A stretch of 64,000 bases of DNA from Chitinophagales bacterium (GTDB lineage Bacteria > Bacteroidota > Bacteroidia > Chitinophagales > LD1), in assembly GCA_016786765.1 (NCBI GenBank), contig JAEUUZ010000025.1, positions 89,218 to 153,217 of the forward strand, given 5' to 3'. The stretch's first letter is position 1. Every line of letters starts with the position of its first letter. The notes under the pieces were generated by a model. That model had not been told where the DNA came from, searched no databases, and saw nothing but the letters and a program-made list of their open reading frames with translations. Below, one piece after another: positions 35,897-43,854 of the stretch. Both the position numbers and the translations under genes were made by a program.

Positions 35897-36133
35897 ATGC
35901 CAACTGTCTTAGATGTAAATGGATATCGGTTTAAGTTTTTTAGTAATGAAAATGATGAGCCACAGCATATTCATATTACAAAAGGCGATGGAAATTCAAA
36001 GTATTGGCTTGTTCCAAAATGTGAAGAAGCCTATTCTTATGGTTTTACAGCCCAAGAAAGAAAAGCTATTAAGGGTTTAGTCATTAAACATCAGGAATTT
36101 TTAATAAAAAAGTGGAATGAGTACTTCAAATAA
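35897..36133 (+). CDS. DUF4160 domain protein
   Basis: 78 residues. The pattern GYRFKFFSNENDEPQHIHITKGDGNSKYWL is the DUF4160 signature, with the conserved EPxHIH. It overlaps the next gene by 17 bp; DUF4160 and DUF2442 genes are commonly adjacent across bacteria and have been discussed as toxin-antitoxin-like pairs, though without settled function. Here the paired arrangement is intact, and both genes follow RNase R on the same strand after an 80-bp gap. Confidence 0.85.
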   Translation: MPTVLDVNGYRFKFFSNENDEPQHIHITKGDGNSKYWLVPKCEEAYSYGFTAQERKAIKGLVIKHQEFLIKKWNEYFK

Positions 36134-36470
36134 AAAAATAGTCAACAAAGCTTCAACTGACCCAATTGAAAAATTGATTTATGAGCATGGTCTTAGGATA
36201 ACTCATGTGGTTGCATTAAAAAAGCAAGATATGCTTATTGCTTTTTTAAACAATAGCGTTACTGTTCCAGTAAAGTTATCTTCCTTTCCTTTGCTGAAAA
36301 AAGCAAATCAAACACAGTTAGATGAATGGAAGCTTATAAGTAAAGGTATTGGAATTGAATGGCCTCAACTTGATGAAGATATTTCTCTTAAAGGTTTAAT
36401 AAAAGAGCTTATTCTTATGAATACTTTAAAGTTTGTAAAGGGAGAATACTCAAATTCATTAGCAGCTTAA
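36117..36470 (+). CDS. DUF2442 domain protein
   Basis: 117 residues. LSSFPLLKKANQTQLDEWKLISKGIGIEWPQLDEDISLKGLI matches DUF2442 (KGIGIHWPxLDEDISVxGLL consensus). It is translated with the DUF4160 gene by a 17-bp overlap. The N-terminal ~45 residues (KKIVNKASTDPIEKLIYEHGLRITHV) are an addition before the core. It is probably a partner or DNA-binding antidote of the DUF4160 protein; that is inference from pairing. Confidence 0.85.
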   Translation: MSTSNKKIVNKASTDPIEKLIYEHGLRITHVVALKKQDMLIAFLNNSVTVPVKLSSFPLLKKANQTQLDEWKLISKGIGIEWPQLDEDISLKGLIKELILMNTLKFVKGEYSNSLAA

Positions 36471-36495
36471 GTTTTTACAATTATTTATTCCTTGC

Positions 36496-36592
36496 CATAG
36501 CTCGTGTCCCGCGCGAAGTCTCTATCAATATTTATTGAGATTTCTCCACTCGGGGACTCGGTCGGAAAGACGAATATATCTTTCGAAAACAT
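36496..36592. repeat. Intergenic inverted-repeat element
   Basis: Centre: TCAATATTTATTGA, a perfect 14-bp palindrome, with outer arms GTCTC/GAGA(T) and GTCCC/GGGAC, giving a nested imperfect hairpin, followed by CGGTCGGAAAGACG. The words GAGATTTCTCCACTCGGGGA resemble a high-copy Bacteroidota intergenic repeat. No coding frame fits. Confidence 0.5.
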
Positions 36593-36624
36593 CTAGTAAC
36601 AAATAAAATCATGGGCAAAGCACC

Positions 36625-37026
36625 TTACTTGTAAATTGTACTGTCGGCAATCAAAGTCCAAATTTGATTCCCTTTGCTATTGGTATTTGCAGGTGTGCAT
36701 TCAAACAAGTTAACATGATCGTACATTAAATTCTGGGATTGAAAGCTACCACTGGTAATGGATAACGAATCTATCAATTGGAGAGGGTATGTTGGATGAC
36801 AATGCATAACATCATAGAAATTGTAATCGTTTTCATTGGCTAATTGAACTATTTCACCAGGTAATATTGATTGATGATGAAGCCCTTTGTTAAAAGGATA
36901 GCTACCATAATTGACTTGTATGGTAGAAGGTAACTTGTTGTATACTTTTAAAGTTACAGAATTAATAGCAGGGTCGCATCCATAACTGAACAATAACATA
37001 AAAAATACAATATATGGGGTTCGCAT
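36625..37026 (-). CDS. Small lipoprotein of unknown function
   Basis: 133 residues from the ATG at 37026 (MRTPYIVFFMLLFSYGC), which gives a signal peptide and lipobox FSYGC with Cys17; a longer frame upstream lacks this logic. The mature part has hydrophobic beta-type segments (SVTLKVYNKLPSTIQVNYGSYPF) and ends IWTLIADSTIYK. I do not recognise the family. It is isolated: convergent with the DUF2442 gene through the repeat at 36496 and separated from the next minus-strand gene by another repeat. Confidence 0.55.
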   Translation of the reverse strand: MRTPYIVFFMLLFSYGCDPAINSVTLKVYNKLPSTIQVNYGSYPFNKGLHHQSILPGEIVQLANENDYNFYDVMHCHPTYPLQLIDSLSITSGSFQSQNLMYDHVNLFECTPANTNSKGNQIWTLIADSTIYK

Positions 37027-37101
37027 AGTTGTGTTATATACAATAGTACTTTTAAAAGCAAAGATACAAACCTTGTATGAAAACATCTAATGAATACAAA
37101 T

Positions 37102-37180
37102 GCCGCGTGCGGATGGCAGTGGAAATCCTCTAGCGCTTCCCAGCGGTAGAGATTGAAACGTACAGCCGGTTACACGCCCC
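37102..37180 (-). repeat. Intergenic hairpin repeat, copy b
   Basis: Shares with the minus strand of 52633-52715 the words TGCG, GTGGAAATCC, GATTGAAAC and a GCC(C/G)GTTA(A/C)A CGCCCC end. Between GGAAATC and GATTGAAAC lies a hairpin (CTCTA-CGCT-TCCC-AGCG-TAGAG) in place of the CTTTTG/CAAAAG hairpin of the other copies. Orientation is opposite to copies c and d. Confidence 0.7.
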
Positions 37181-37205
37181 AAAAAAACTTATCAATAAAT
37201 TCTGA

Positions 37206-38195
37206 TTAGTCTTGATCAAAGCCCATTTTCTCTACAATATCTAAATTCAATTTCGGAAGTTTATTGCGTTCAATCAAGAAGCTGGAAAGGTTAGCAAATT
37301 CGCTGAAAATATAGTGTTTGTCTAATGCGCCTTTCAAATAATCTTTGCCTGTACTTCCACCTGTTCCAGTACGTAAGCCAATAATACGATGGACCATGTT
37401 GATGTGACGGAAACGCCATGTAGACAGTAATTCATCTACTTCCAACAAGGTTTCAATTAACTCGAATGGCAAGTGCATTAATGGATAATGGCGATACAAC
37501 ATAATGAATAACGAAGCGCGACTGGCATCTTTCGAAAGCGTCATTCCTTCGCGTTCATCGGCAATAAAGCGTTTATCGAATTGCTCCAAATTGCCCATTT
37601 CGTTTTCGTTCAACGTAGAGGCATAAATGGCGCGGTAATCTTGCCACAAATTTTCGCTTTTGAAATACGGCATACGCTCTAGCCATTTACTCACGAGCTC
37701 CAAAAGGGTACTGCGTTTTTCCAATGATTTCACGCGCTCTACATCGGCCGGAGTGAGTTGCGAAGTGTAATACGATTGACCATGTCGGTGCTCAAACTTC
37801 AATCCCAGCAATGCTTCCAGCATTTTAAATTGAATGCTTTGGAAACCCGAGGCCGGACGCAACAAATCTCTAAAATCCAAGAAATCCATAGGTGTCATGG
37901 TTTCCATAATATCGATTTGTTGTACTAACACTTTCAAGATAGTGCATACTCGTTGCAAACGATGCACGGCAATTTGTAGGTCGGGCGAGTTGTCGTTAAT
38001 TTTATCTTGCTCAAAAATATTGAGTACAGAATCTACTTCAAACAGCACCTGTTTAAACCATAATTCGTAGGCTTGGTGAATCACAATAAAAAGCATTTCA
38101 TCGTGCGCATGTCGGCCGTGTTTATCCGACTCCAATGTTTGCGCTTCCAAAATTTTATCGAGTTGCAGATATTCGCTGTAATAAACAGGTTTCAT
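37206..38195 (-). CDS. kynA: Tryptophan 2,3-dioxygenase
   Basis: 329 residues. KPVYYSEYLQLDKILEAQ, HAHDEMLFIVIHQAYELWFKQVLFEVDSV and MTPMDFLDFRDLLRPASGFQSIQFK are the strongly conserved parts of TDO, and the C-terminal region has WRFRHINMVHRIIGLRTGTGGSTGKDYLK, containing the haem-ligand histidine. It opens the indole ring of tryptophan to N-formylkynurenine, the first step of the kynurenine route. It is cytoplasmic and tetrameric. It stands alone on its strand and is divergent from the acyl-CoA carboxylase gene. Confidence 0.97.
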   Translation of the reverse strand: MKPVYYSEYLQLDKILEAQTLESDKHGRHAHDEMLFIVIHQAYELWFKQVLFEVDSVLNIFEQDKINDNSPDLQIAVHRLQRVCTILKVLVQQIDIMETMTPMDFLDFRDLLRPASGFQSIQFKMLEALLGLKFEHRHGQSYYTSQLTPADVERVKSLEKRSTLLELVSKWLERMPYFKSENLWQDYRAIYASTLNENEMGNLEQFDKRFIADEREGMTLSKDASRASLFIMLYRHYPLMHLPFELIETLLEVDELLSTWRFRHINMVHRIIGLRTGTGGSTGKDYLKGALDKHYIFSEFANLSSFLIERNKLPKLNLDIVEKMGFDQD

Positions 38196-38259
38196 AATGT
38201 TTGAATTATTGGGCTATATTACGAGTCTAAACAAGAAATACAAATAATCTTTGTCATGC

Positions 38260-38289
38260 TTTGAAAATTTGCCTTTTCGTCTATTTTTA
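38260..38289 (+). promoter_or_regulatory. Candidate promoter of the acyl-CoA carboxylase gene
   Basis: TTTG at 38260-38263, an 18-bp spacer and TATTTTTA at 38282-38289 (7 of 8 to TAnnTTTG). It ends 17 bp before the ATG at 38307, implying a very short leader. Confidence 0.55.
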
Positions 38290-38306
38290 CCACATAAAAT
38301 CAGTAC

Positions 38307-39947
38307 ATGTCAACGCCCATAAATTTAGAATTCAACAAGAACGAAGACGCCATGAAAATGGCCATTTCCGATTTGAAAAAAATCAACGAACAGGTGAAAC
38401 TGGGCGGGGGGAAAAAGTCGATTGAACGCCACAAAGAGAAAGGGAAGCTAACGGCTCGCGAGCGACTAGAGTTGTTGTTCGATAAAAATAAACCAACATT
38501 GGAGGTGGGTTTGTTGGCCGCTTACGATATGTATCCGGAGCAAGGCGGTTGTCCAAGTGCAGGGGTAGTAACCATGTTGGGTTATGTGAAAGGCCGTTTG
38601 TGTATGGCAGTAGCGAACGATGCTACTGTGAAAGCAGGAGCATGGTTTCCGATGACCGGCAAAAAGAACTTACGTGCACAGGAAATTGCCATGGAAAACC
38701 GTTTGCCGATTATTTATTTGGTAGACAGTGCCGGTGCGTTTTTGCCGATGCAAGACGAGATTTTTCCTGATAAAGAAAACTTCGGAAGAATTTTCAGAAA
38801 TAATGCGGTGATGTCGGCTGCCGGTATACCGCAAATTGCCGCTATTATGGGCAGTTGCGTTGCCGGAGGAGCTTACTTGCCGATTATGAGCGATGAGGCT
38901 TTGATTGTAGAAGGAACAGGTTCGGTGTTTTTGGCCGGATCGTTTTTGGTGAAATCGGCTATTGGCGAAGATATCGATAACGAAACATTAGGTGGAGCCA
39001 CTACACACTGCGAAATCAGTGGGGTTACGGATTATAAAATGAAGAATGATCAGGAGTGTATCGAGAAAATTCGTTCACTGATTGATAAATATGGTAAGCC
39101 TGATAAGGCAGGTTTCGACCGTGCTGAGCCACAAAAACCGGCATTCCCAGTGGAAGATATTTATGGTATTTTCCCGGAAGACATGGCGAAACAATACGAC
39201 ATGTTGGAGTTGATTAAACGTTTGGTAGATAACAGTGAAGTGGATCAATACAAAGAGGAATACGGTAAGTCTATCATTTGCTGCTATGCCCGCATTGACG
39301 GTTGGGCTGTGGGTATTGTGGCCAACCAGCGTAAAGTTGTGAAGAGCAAAAAAGGGGAAATGCAATTTGGTGGGGTCATTTACAACGACTCGGCTGATAA
39401 GGCAGCACGCTTTATCATGAACTGTAATCAGAAGAAAATCCCGTTGGTATTTTTGCAAGACGTGACCGGCTTTATGGTAGGTTCACGTTCTGAACATGCC
39501 GGAATTATTAAGGATGGCGCTAAGTTGGTATCGGCTGTGGCGAATTCGGTAGTGCCGAAATTCACCATTATAGTAGGGAACTCGTATGGTGCAGGAAATT
39601 ACGCGATGTGCGGTAAAGCCTATGATCCACGGTTGATTTACGCTTGGCCAACCTCTAAAATTGCCGTAATGGGCGGGGAGCAAGCGGCTAAAACGATGGT
39701 ACAGATTCAGGTGTCGCAGTTGAAAGCAAAAGGACAAGAAATTAAACCGGAAGACGAACAGGCATTGTTGCAAGATATTCGCGCAAAATATTTCAAAACA
39801 TTGGATCCTAAGTATGCCGCAGCAAGACTTTGGACGGATGGTATCATTGATCCGTTGGAAACGCGCAAGGTAATTTCTATGGGTATTGAAATGGCTGATG
39901 GCGCTCCCATCACCAAAGCATTTAATGTTGGAGTAATTCAAACCTAA
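38307..39947 (+). CDS. Acyl-CoA carboxylase beta (carboxyltransferase) subunit
   Basis: 546 residues. GGGKKSIERHKEKGKLTARERLELLFD is the usual start of propionyl-/methylcrotonyl-CoA carboxylase beta chains; the crotonase-like halves contain GSCVAGGAYLPIMSDEALIVEGTGSVFLAGSFLVKSAIGE and FLQDVTGFMVGSRSEHAGIIKDGAKLV. The second part, with GNSYGAGNYAMCGKAYDPRLIYAWPTSKIAVMGGEQAA, resembles methylcrotonyl-CoA carboxylase in particular. The biotin-carrying alpha subunit is not adjacent. It would work in leucine or odd-chain acid breakdown; the exact substrate is not fixed by the sequence. Confidence 0.92.
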   Translation: MSTPINLEFNKNEDAMKMAISDLKKINEQVKLGGGKKSIERHKEKGKLTARERLELLFDKNKPTLEVGLLAAYDMYPEQGGCPSAGVVTMLGYVKGRLCMAVANDATVKAGAWFPMTGKKNLRAQEIAMENRLPIIYLVDSAGAFLPMQDEIFPDKENFGRIFRNNAVMSAAGIPQIAAIMGSCVAGGAYLPIMSDEALIVEGTGSVFLAGSFLVKSAIGEDIDNETLGGATTHCEISGVTDYKMKNDQECIEKIRSLIDKYGKPDKAGFDRAEPQKPAFPVEDIYGIFPEDMAKQYDMLELIKRLVDNSEVDQYKEEYGKSIICCYARIDGWAVGIVANQRKVVKSKKGEMQFGGVIYNDSADKAARFIMNCNQKKIPLVFLQDVTGFMVGSRSEHAGIIKDGAKLVSAVANSVVPKFTIIVGNSYGAGNYAMCGKAYDPRLIYAWPTSKIAVMGGEQAAKTMVQIQVSQLKAKGQEIKPEDEQALLQDIRAKYFKTLDPKYAAARLWTDGIIDPLETRKVISMGIEMADGAPITKAFNVGVIQT

Positions 39948-39992
39948 ACTTACAGGTTTTACAGTTCGGAATAAATAAGTAAATTTGGAAAC

Positions 39993-40688
39993 GTGTCGGT
40001 GCAAAAACAATATGAAGAATTTGGGTCGGTTCCTTTAGAGCAGTTGTTAGCTCTGCGGGAAAAGCATCCGTATTTCTCTTTGGCATTGGGCGTTGGGGCG
40101 AAGAAAATGAAATCGTCTCCGCATTTCGAGAAGGATGCTTTGTTAGCGTTATTGAGCAGTTCCGATCGCAACGAATTACGCAAGTTTTTGTATATGTCGG
40201 ATGCCTCAGCTAATGCAGTTGCACCTTTAGTTATTGACGAAATTCAGCCTACAATTTTACCCAATGTAGCTTCCATAAAGGTGGAGAAGCATAAGGCGTA
40301 TACCTTTGATCAATGGATTTCTTTGTTGAATAATGGTTCAGGAAAGCCAGAAGAGGAGGGCAGCACCAAAATAACGGCTGACCAAGAGACAGATGATGAG
40401 CTCGATAAGTTAATTATGAGCAATGCACAAACCTATCAGTTTGCGCAGAAACTAGAGGAAGAAACGCACTACTCAAAGGGACTGGACAGTTTTTTAGATG
40501 CACAAAAAGAGAAAAAAAGGAAGCAATTAGCTAAGCGAAAGGGCGAAATGGTAACGGAAACCCTCGCAAAATTATATATACAACAGGGGCTTTTTGAACA
40601 AGCTACAGAGATATATAAGAAGCTAATCTTGATAAATCCAGAAAAAAGCAGTTATTTCGCCACTCAAATTCAAAAATTAAAGAAGTAG
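39993..40688 (+). CDS. Conserved protein of unknown function with a TPR-like end, upstream of secG
   Basis: 231 residues from GTG 39993 (GTG 39999 possible). The N-terminal half has no motif I know; the middle has acidic stretches ([17 protein letters not shown]) and [28 protein letters not shown]; the end [39 protein letters not shown] is one TPR repeat. It lies 2 bp from secG, so the two are cotranscribed, an arrangement seen in other Bacteroidota. A link to Sec function is inference. Confidence 0.65.
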   Translation: MSVQKQYEEFGSVPLEQLLALREKHPYFSLALGVGAKKMKSSPHFEKDALLALLSSSDRNELRKFLYMSDASANAVAPLVIDEIQPTILPNVASIKVEKHKAYTFDQWISLLNNGSGKPEEEGSTKITADQETDDELDKLIMSNAQTYQFAQKLEEETHYSKGLDSFLDAQKEKKRKQLAKRKGEMVTETLAKLYIQQGLFEQATEIYKKLILINPEKSSYFATQIQKLKK

Positions 40689-40690
40689 TC

Positions 40691-41071
40691 ATGTATATTT
40701 TAATCACGGTTCTAATTATTATCGTTTGTATTTTATTAGCTGTTGTAGTGTTAATCCAAAATCCTAAAGGGGGAGGAGTAAGCGCATCATTCAGCGGAGC
40801 AAGTCAGCAATTGTTTGGCGCTTCTCGTTCTTCAGATGTTGTTGAAAAAGCAACGTGGACATTAGCTGCATTGATGCTTGTATTTTGTTTAAGTACAGCA
40901 TTTTTCATTAAACGCGATAAAGGTGCAGCTACAAGTAAAGTGGCTGTAGAAAAATCGGAAGTAGAAAAACGTTTGAACGAAACCGGAGGATTTAACCAGC
41001 CGGTACAACCAACTCAACCAACACAGAAAACAGCACCTGCTCAGCCTGCAACTCCTGCTCCGGCTAAGTAA
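40691..41071 (+). CDS. secG: Preprotein translocase subunit SecG
   Basis: 126 residues. Two membrane helices (MYILITVLIIIVCILLAVVVLIQ and TWTLAALMLVFCLSTAFF) flank the SecG loop NPKGGGVSASFSGASQQLFGASRSSDVVEKA. The C-terminal ~45 residues are a charged then Pro/Ala/Gln-rich tail (QPVQPTQPTQKTAPAQPA), longer than in E. coli but common in Bacteroidota. It supports SecYE in protein export. A strong terminator lies 25 bp downstream. Confidence 0.95.
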   Translation: MYILITVLIIIVCILLAVVVLIQNPKGGGVSASFSGASQQLFGASRSSDVVEKATWTLAALMLVFCLSTAFFIKRDKGAATSKVAVEKSEVEKRLNETGGFNQPVQPTQPTQKTAPAQPATPAPAK

Positions 41072-41095
41072 TAAATGCAATAAATTTATAGCAAG

Positions 41096-41128
41096 AATGC
41101 CATAGGGAAACCTGTGGCATTTTTTTTA
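41096..41128 (+). terminator. Rho-independent terminator after secG
   Basis: AATGCCATAGG, loop GAAA, CCTGTGGCATT, then a run of eight Ts. Stem of 11 positions with one mismatch. Confidence 0.92.
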
Positions 41129-41194
41129 ATAAAAGATATACCTTTACCCTGAACTTTACGTTAATGTTTTTTTCATTGTCTAACACAATTTTAT

Positions 41195-41356
41195 ATGCTT
41201 AGATTATTCATGCCTATTGCATTCTTAGTACTGTTTATTGTTTGGGTGCTTTATCACAGTTTTGTGAAAAGGGATATCAAATCGCAACTGAATAATGTAA
41301 CGATTGGACTTTTTTTCTTTTCGGTGTGGGCCGTTATTTATTGGTTTATCTTATAG
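41195..41356 (+). CDS. 53-residue two-helix membrane protein
   Basis: ATG 41195 to TAG 41354-41356: MLRLFMPIAFLVLFIVWVLY is one membrane helix, then a short basic loop (HSFVKRDIKSQLNN), then TIGLFFFSVWAVIYWFIL as a second helix ending at the stop. There is no other use for this DNA between the secG terminator and the Wzz-like gene. The composition and two balanced helices suggest a real small membrane protein. Function unknown. Confidence 0.55.
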   Translation: MLRLFMPIAFLVLFIVWVLYHSFVKRDIKSQLNNVTIGLFFFSVWAVIYWFIL

Positions 41357-41428
41357 CGGCTACTCACTGTTTCTTCTAGTGCCTCTTTTTTTCTATCCTT
41401 GTATTCTTAACCTACTTAAAAATAGAAC

Positions 41429-42373
41429 ATGCCTTCTCAGGAATATAATCTCATTCATATCCTTCGCATTCTTAAAAAATGGCGCAATCATATTTTGATT
41501 ATTCCGTTAGTTGCCATGGTGTTTACAGCCATTTTTTCATGGTTCTTTTTAGATGATTATTACATGTCGTACGTTCGATTGTATCCTATAAACATGGCGT
41601 ATAACGATCGGAGTAATATGTTTAATGTGAATGGTGGGGTAAACATTCCATATTTCGGAGATAAAGATGATGTGAATCGTGTACTTACCACTGCGAATTC
41701 GCAAGAGTTATCGCAATTTTTGATTGATAAATACGGTTTAGCTGCGCATTATAAAGTGGATACCACTAAAAAGTATTGGAAAACAAAACTGCGAAAGGAG
41801 TTTGAATCTAATTTCAAAGCAATAAAAACCGAGCAAGGCGCCATTGAAATGTCGATTTTAGATACCGATCCGTTGTTTGCCAAAAAGATGATTGATGATG
41901 CCATTTTGAAGGTGGATGAGATTACCAGAAAATCGGTGAATGAGAATAAACAAATTCAGTTAGACATGTTCGATAACTTGAATTATGTGCAAACGGTAAA
42001 AGTAGCCAGTAGTGCCGATTCTATTGCACAACTTGCTCGCCAGTTTCACATTGTGGCACGCACGGTAGGAGGCGCGGAAGTGGTAGAAGGCGATGATTAC
42101 AACGCGGTACAAAAATTCAAAGTGCTTATCGGTCAACAAAAAAATGCAGTGGAGCAGTTGAATATCAGTTTAGATATTCGTCAGCAGATTAAATCTTCCA
42201 TTGATGCCAACTCGTCTTCATTGTCTATTATAGAACGTCCTTATGTTGCCGATAGAAAAGAAAAGCCAAAGCGTTCCATTATTGTTTTGATTGCCGGTCT
42301 TTTAGCTTTAGCTGCAGCAGTGTTTGGCGTTTTAGCTATTGAGGAAATGCGAGAAATTAGAACCAAACTTTAA
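41429..42373 (+). CDS. Wzz-like chain-length determinant / polysaccharide co-polymerase
   Basis: 314 residues. The N-terminus YNLIHILRILKKWRNHILIIPLVAMVFTAIFSWFFL has the basic patch and first membrane helix of Wzz/PCP proteins; the periplasmic part is helical (LDIRQQIKSSIDANSSSLSI), ending in the proline-rich IIERPYVADRKEKPKRS before the second helix (IIVLIAGLLALAAAVFGVLAI). This is the standard PCP layout. It overlaps the following O-antigen-ligase-like gene by one base, so both act in surface polysaccharide assembly. Confidence 0.82.
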   Translation: MPSQEYNLIHILRILKKWRNHILIIPLVAMVFTAIFSWFFLDDYYMSYVRLYPINMAYNDRSNMFNVNGGVNIPYFGDKDDVNRVLTTANSQELSQFLIDKYGLAAHYKVDTTKKYWKTKLRKEFESNFKAIKTEQGAIEMSILDTDPLFAKKMIDDAILKVDEITRKSVNENKQIQLDMFDNLNYVQTVKVASSADSIAQLARQFHIVARTVGGAEVVEGDDYNAVQKFKVLIGQQKNAVEQLNISLDIRQQIKSSIDANSSSLSIIERPYVADRKEKPKRSIIVLIAGLLALAAAVFGVLAIEEMREIRTKL

Positions 42374-43854
42374 TGCTCAGTCAAAACATTGGACGTAGTT
42401 CACTGCTTATGCTATACGCTTTTGTGGCGTGTACGCTTTTGCTTTATATGGTTGGCGTAAAGTTGGATGTTCCGATTATTAGTGTTGTTCCTTTTGCCCT
42501 CTTTGTACTTGTGTGGGCATTTTCGAATTACAAGAGTTTGTTTTTTTTGTTGGTGGCCATGCTCCCCATCTCCATCGAGTATTATTTTTCCGATAGTTTA
42601 GCTACCGATTTGCCTACCGAGCCCTTAATGATTGGGTTGATGGGTATTACAGCGCTATTGTTGTTTACCCAATATCAGAAGTTTCCGTTTCAAGTGCTGA
42701 AACAAAAAATGTTCTTGTTTTTATTGCTGCATTTGTTTTGGATTTTATTGTGTGCCATCCAAGGTGAAAATTTGGTGCATTCTTTTAAAGTGTTTTTATC
42801 TAAGCTTTGGTATGTGACCCCTTTCACCATATTGGTATTATTCATTATTCGCAGTGAAGCCGATATCCGAAAAATATTTTGGTGCCTATACATTCCCCTA
42901 ACGTTAGCCATATTGCTCACGTTATTTCGGCACGGTTATTTTTATCATTTTTATTTTGAAGATATCAATCGCTCTGTTGGTCCGTATTTCAGAAATCACG
43001 TAAATTATGCGGCCATGGTATCTATATTTTTCCCATGGTTGTGGTTAGCCGATAAGTGGTATCCTAAAACAACTTTTACCTATAAGCTGATACAGTTTTC
43101 AAAACTCTTATATGTAGTGGCTATCTATTTTTCTTATACACGTACTTGTATGTTGGCATTGTTGGCCATGATTCCTTTTTATTTTGTGTTGAAATGGAAT
43201 GTAATGAAGCCGGTATTGATAGGCGTAGTGGTGGTGGTGGTGCTTGTGGTAGCTAATTTGGTAAAAGATAACCACTACTTGAAGTTTGCGCCCGATTTTG
43301 CACGAACGATTTATCACGATGATTTTAGTTCCCATTTAACGTCAACTTTTGCAGGGGAAGATGTGTCGAGTATGGAACGTGTGTATCGTTGGGTGGCCGC
43401 AAAGCGAATGGTGGAAGATCGTCCGTGGATGGGTGTAGGCAATGGGAATTTTTATGAGTATTACAAAAAATATGCAGTATCCGCATTCGAAACCTATATC
43501 TCCGATAATGAGGAACGCAGTACTGTACACAATTACTTTTTACTGATCATAGTAGAACAAGGCGCCATTGGGCTCGTTATTTTTGTGTTGTTAACGCTCT
43601 ATATTTTTCTGGATGGGAATAAACGTTATCAAGCTACAAGTGATCGCGAAAAACGAACAATACTCATACTGCTCCAAAGTATGGTGGCTATTTATGTCAA
43701 TTTGCTGCTGAGCGATATGTTGGAAAGCGATAAAGTGGGTACTATTTATTTTATGATCATTGGATTGTTAGTAGCACTCAATGCTCATCTTATCAGCTTT
43801 CCCAAAGATGGCATTGTAAACGCATCAGTATCAGAGGATGCGAATGGTGAGTAA
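42373..43854 (+). CDS. O-antigen ligase / polymerase family membrane protein
   Basis: 493 residues, with ten or more hydrophobic segments and the typical large external loop near RVYRWVAAKRMVEDRPWMGVGNGNFYEYY. TVHNYFLLIIVEQGAIGLVIFVLL carries the HN(x)5-type motif of the Wzy_C / WaaL domain. It polymerises or ligates polysaccharide on the outer side of the inner membrane. It is translationally coupled to the Wzz-like gene; no other capsule genes are near, so this pair may serve a polysaccharide encoded elsewhere. It converges with, and overlaps by 24 bp, the next minus-strand gene. Confidence 0.85.
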   Translation: MLSQNIGRSSLLMLYAFVACTLLLYMVGVKLDVPIISVVPFALFVLVWAFSNYKSLFFLLVAMLPISIEYYFSDSLATDLPTEPLMIGLMGITALLLFTQYQKFPFQVLKQKMFLFLLLHLFWILLCAIQGENLVHSFKVFLSKLWYVTPFTILVLFIIRSEADIRKIFWCLYIPLTLAILLTLFRHGYFYHFYFEDINRSVGPYFRNHVNYAAMVSIFFPWLWLADKWYPKTTFTYKLIQFSKLLYVVAIYFSYTRTCMLALLAMIPFYFVLKWNVMKPVLIGVVVVVVLVVANLVKDNHYLKFAPDFARTIYHDDFSSHLTSTFAGEDVSSMERVYRWVAAKRMVEDRPWMGVGNGNFYEYYKKYAVSAFETYISDNEERSTVHNYFLLIIVEQGAIGLVIFVLLTLYIFLDGNKRYQATSDREKRTILILLQSMVAIYVNLLLSDMLESDKVGTIYFMIIGLLVALNAHLISFPKDGIVNASVSEDANGE

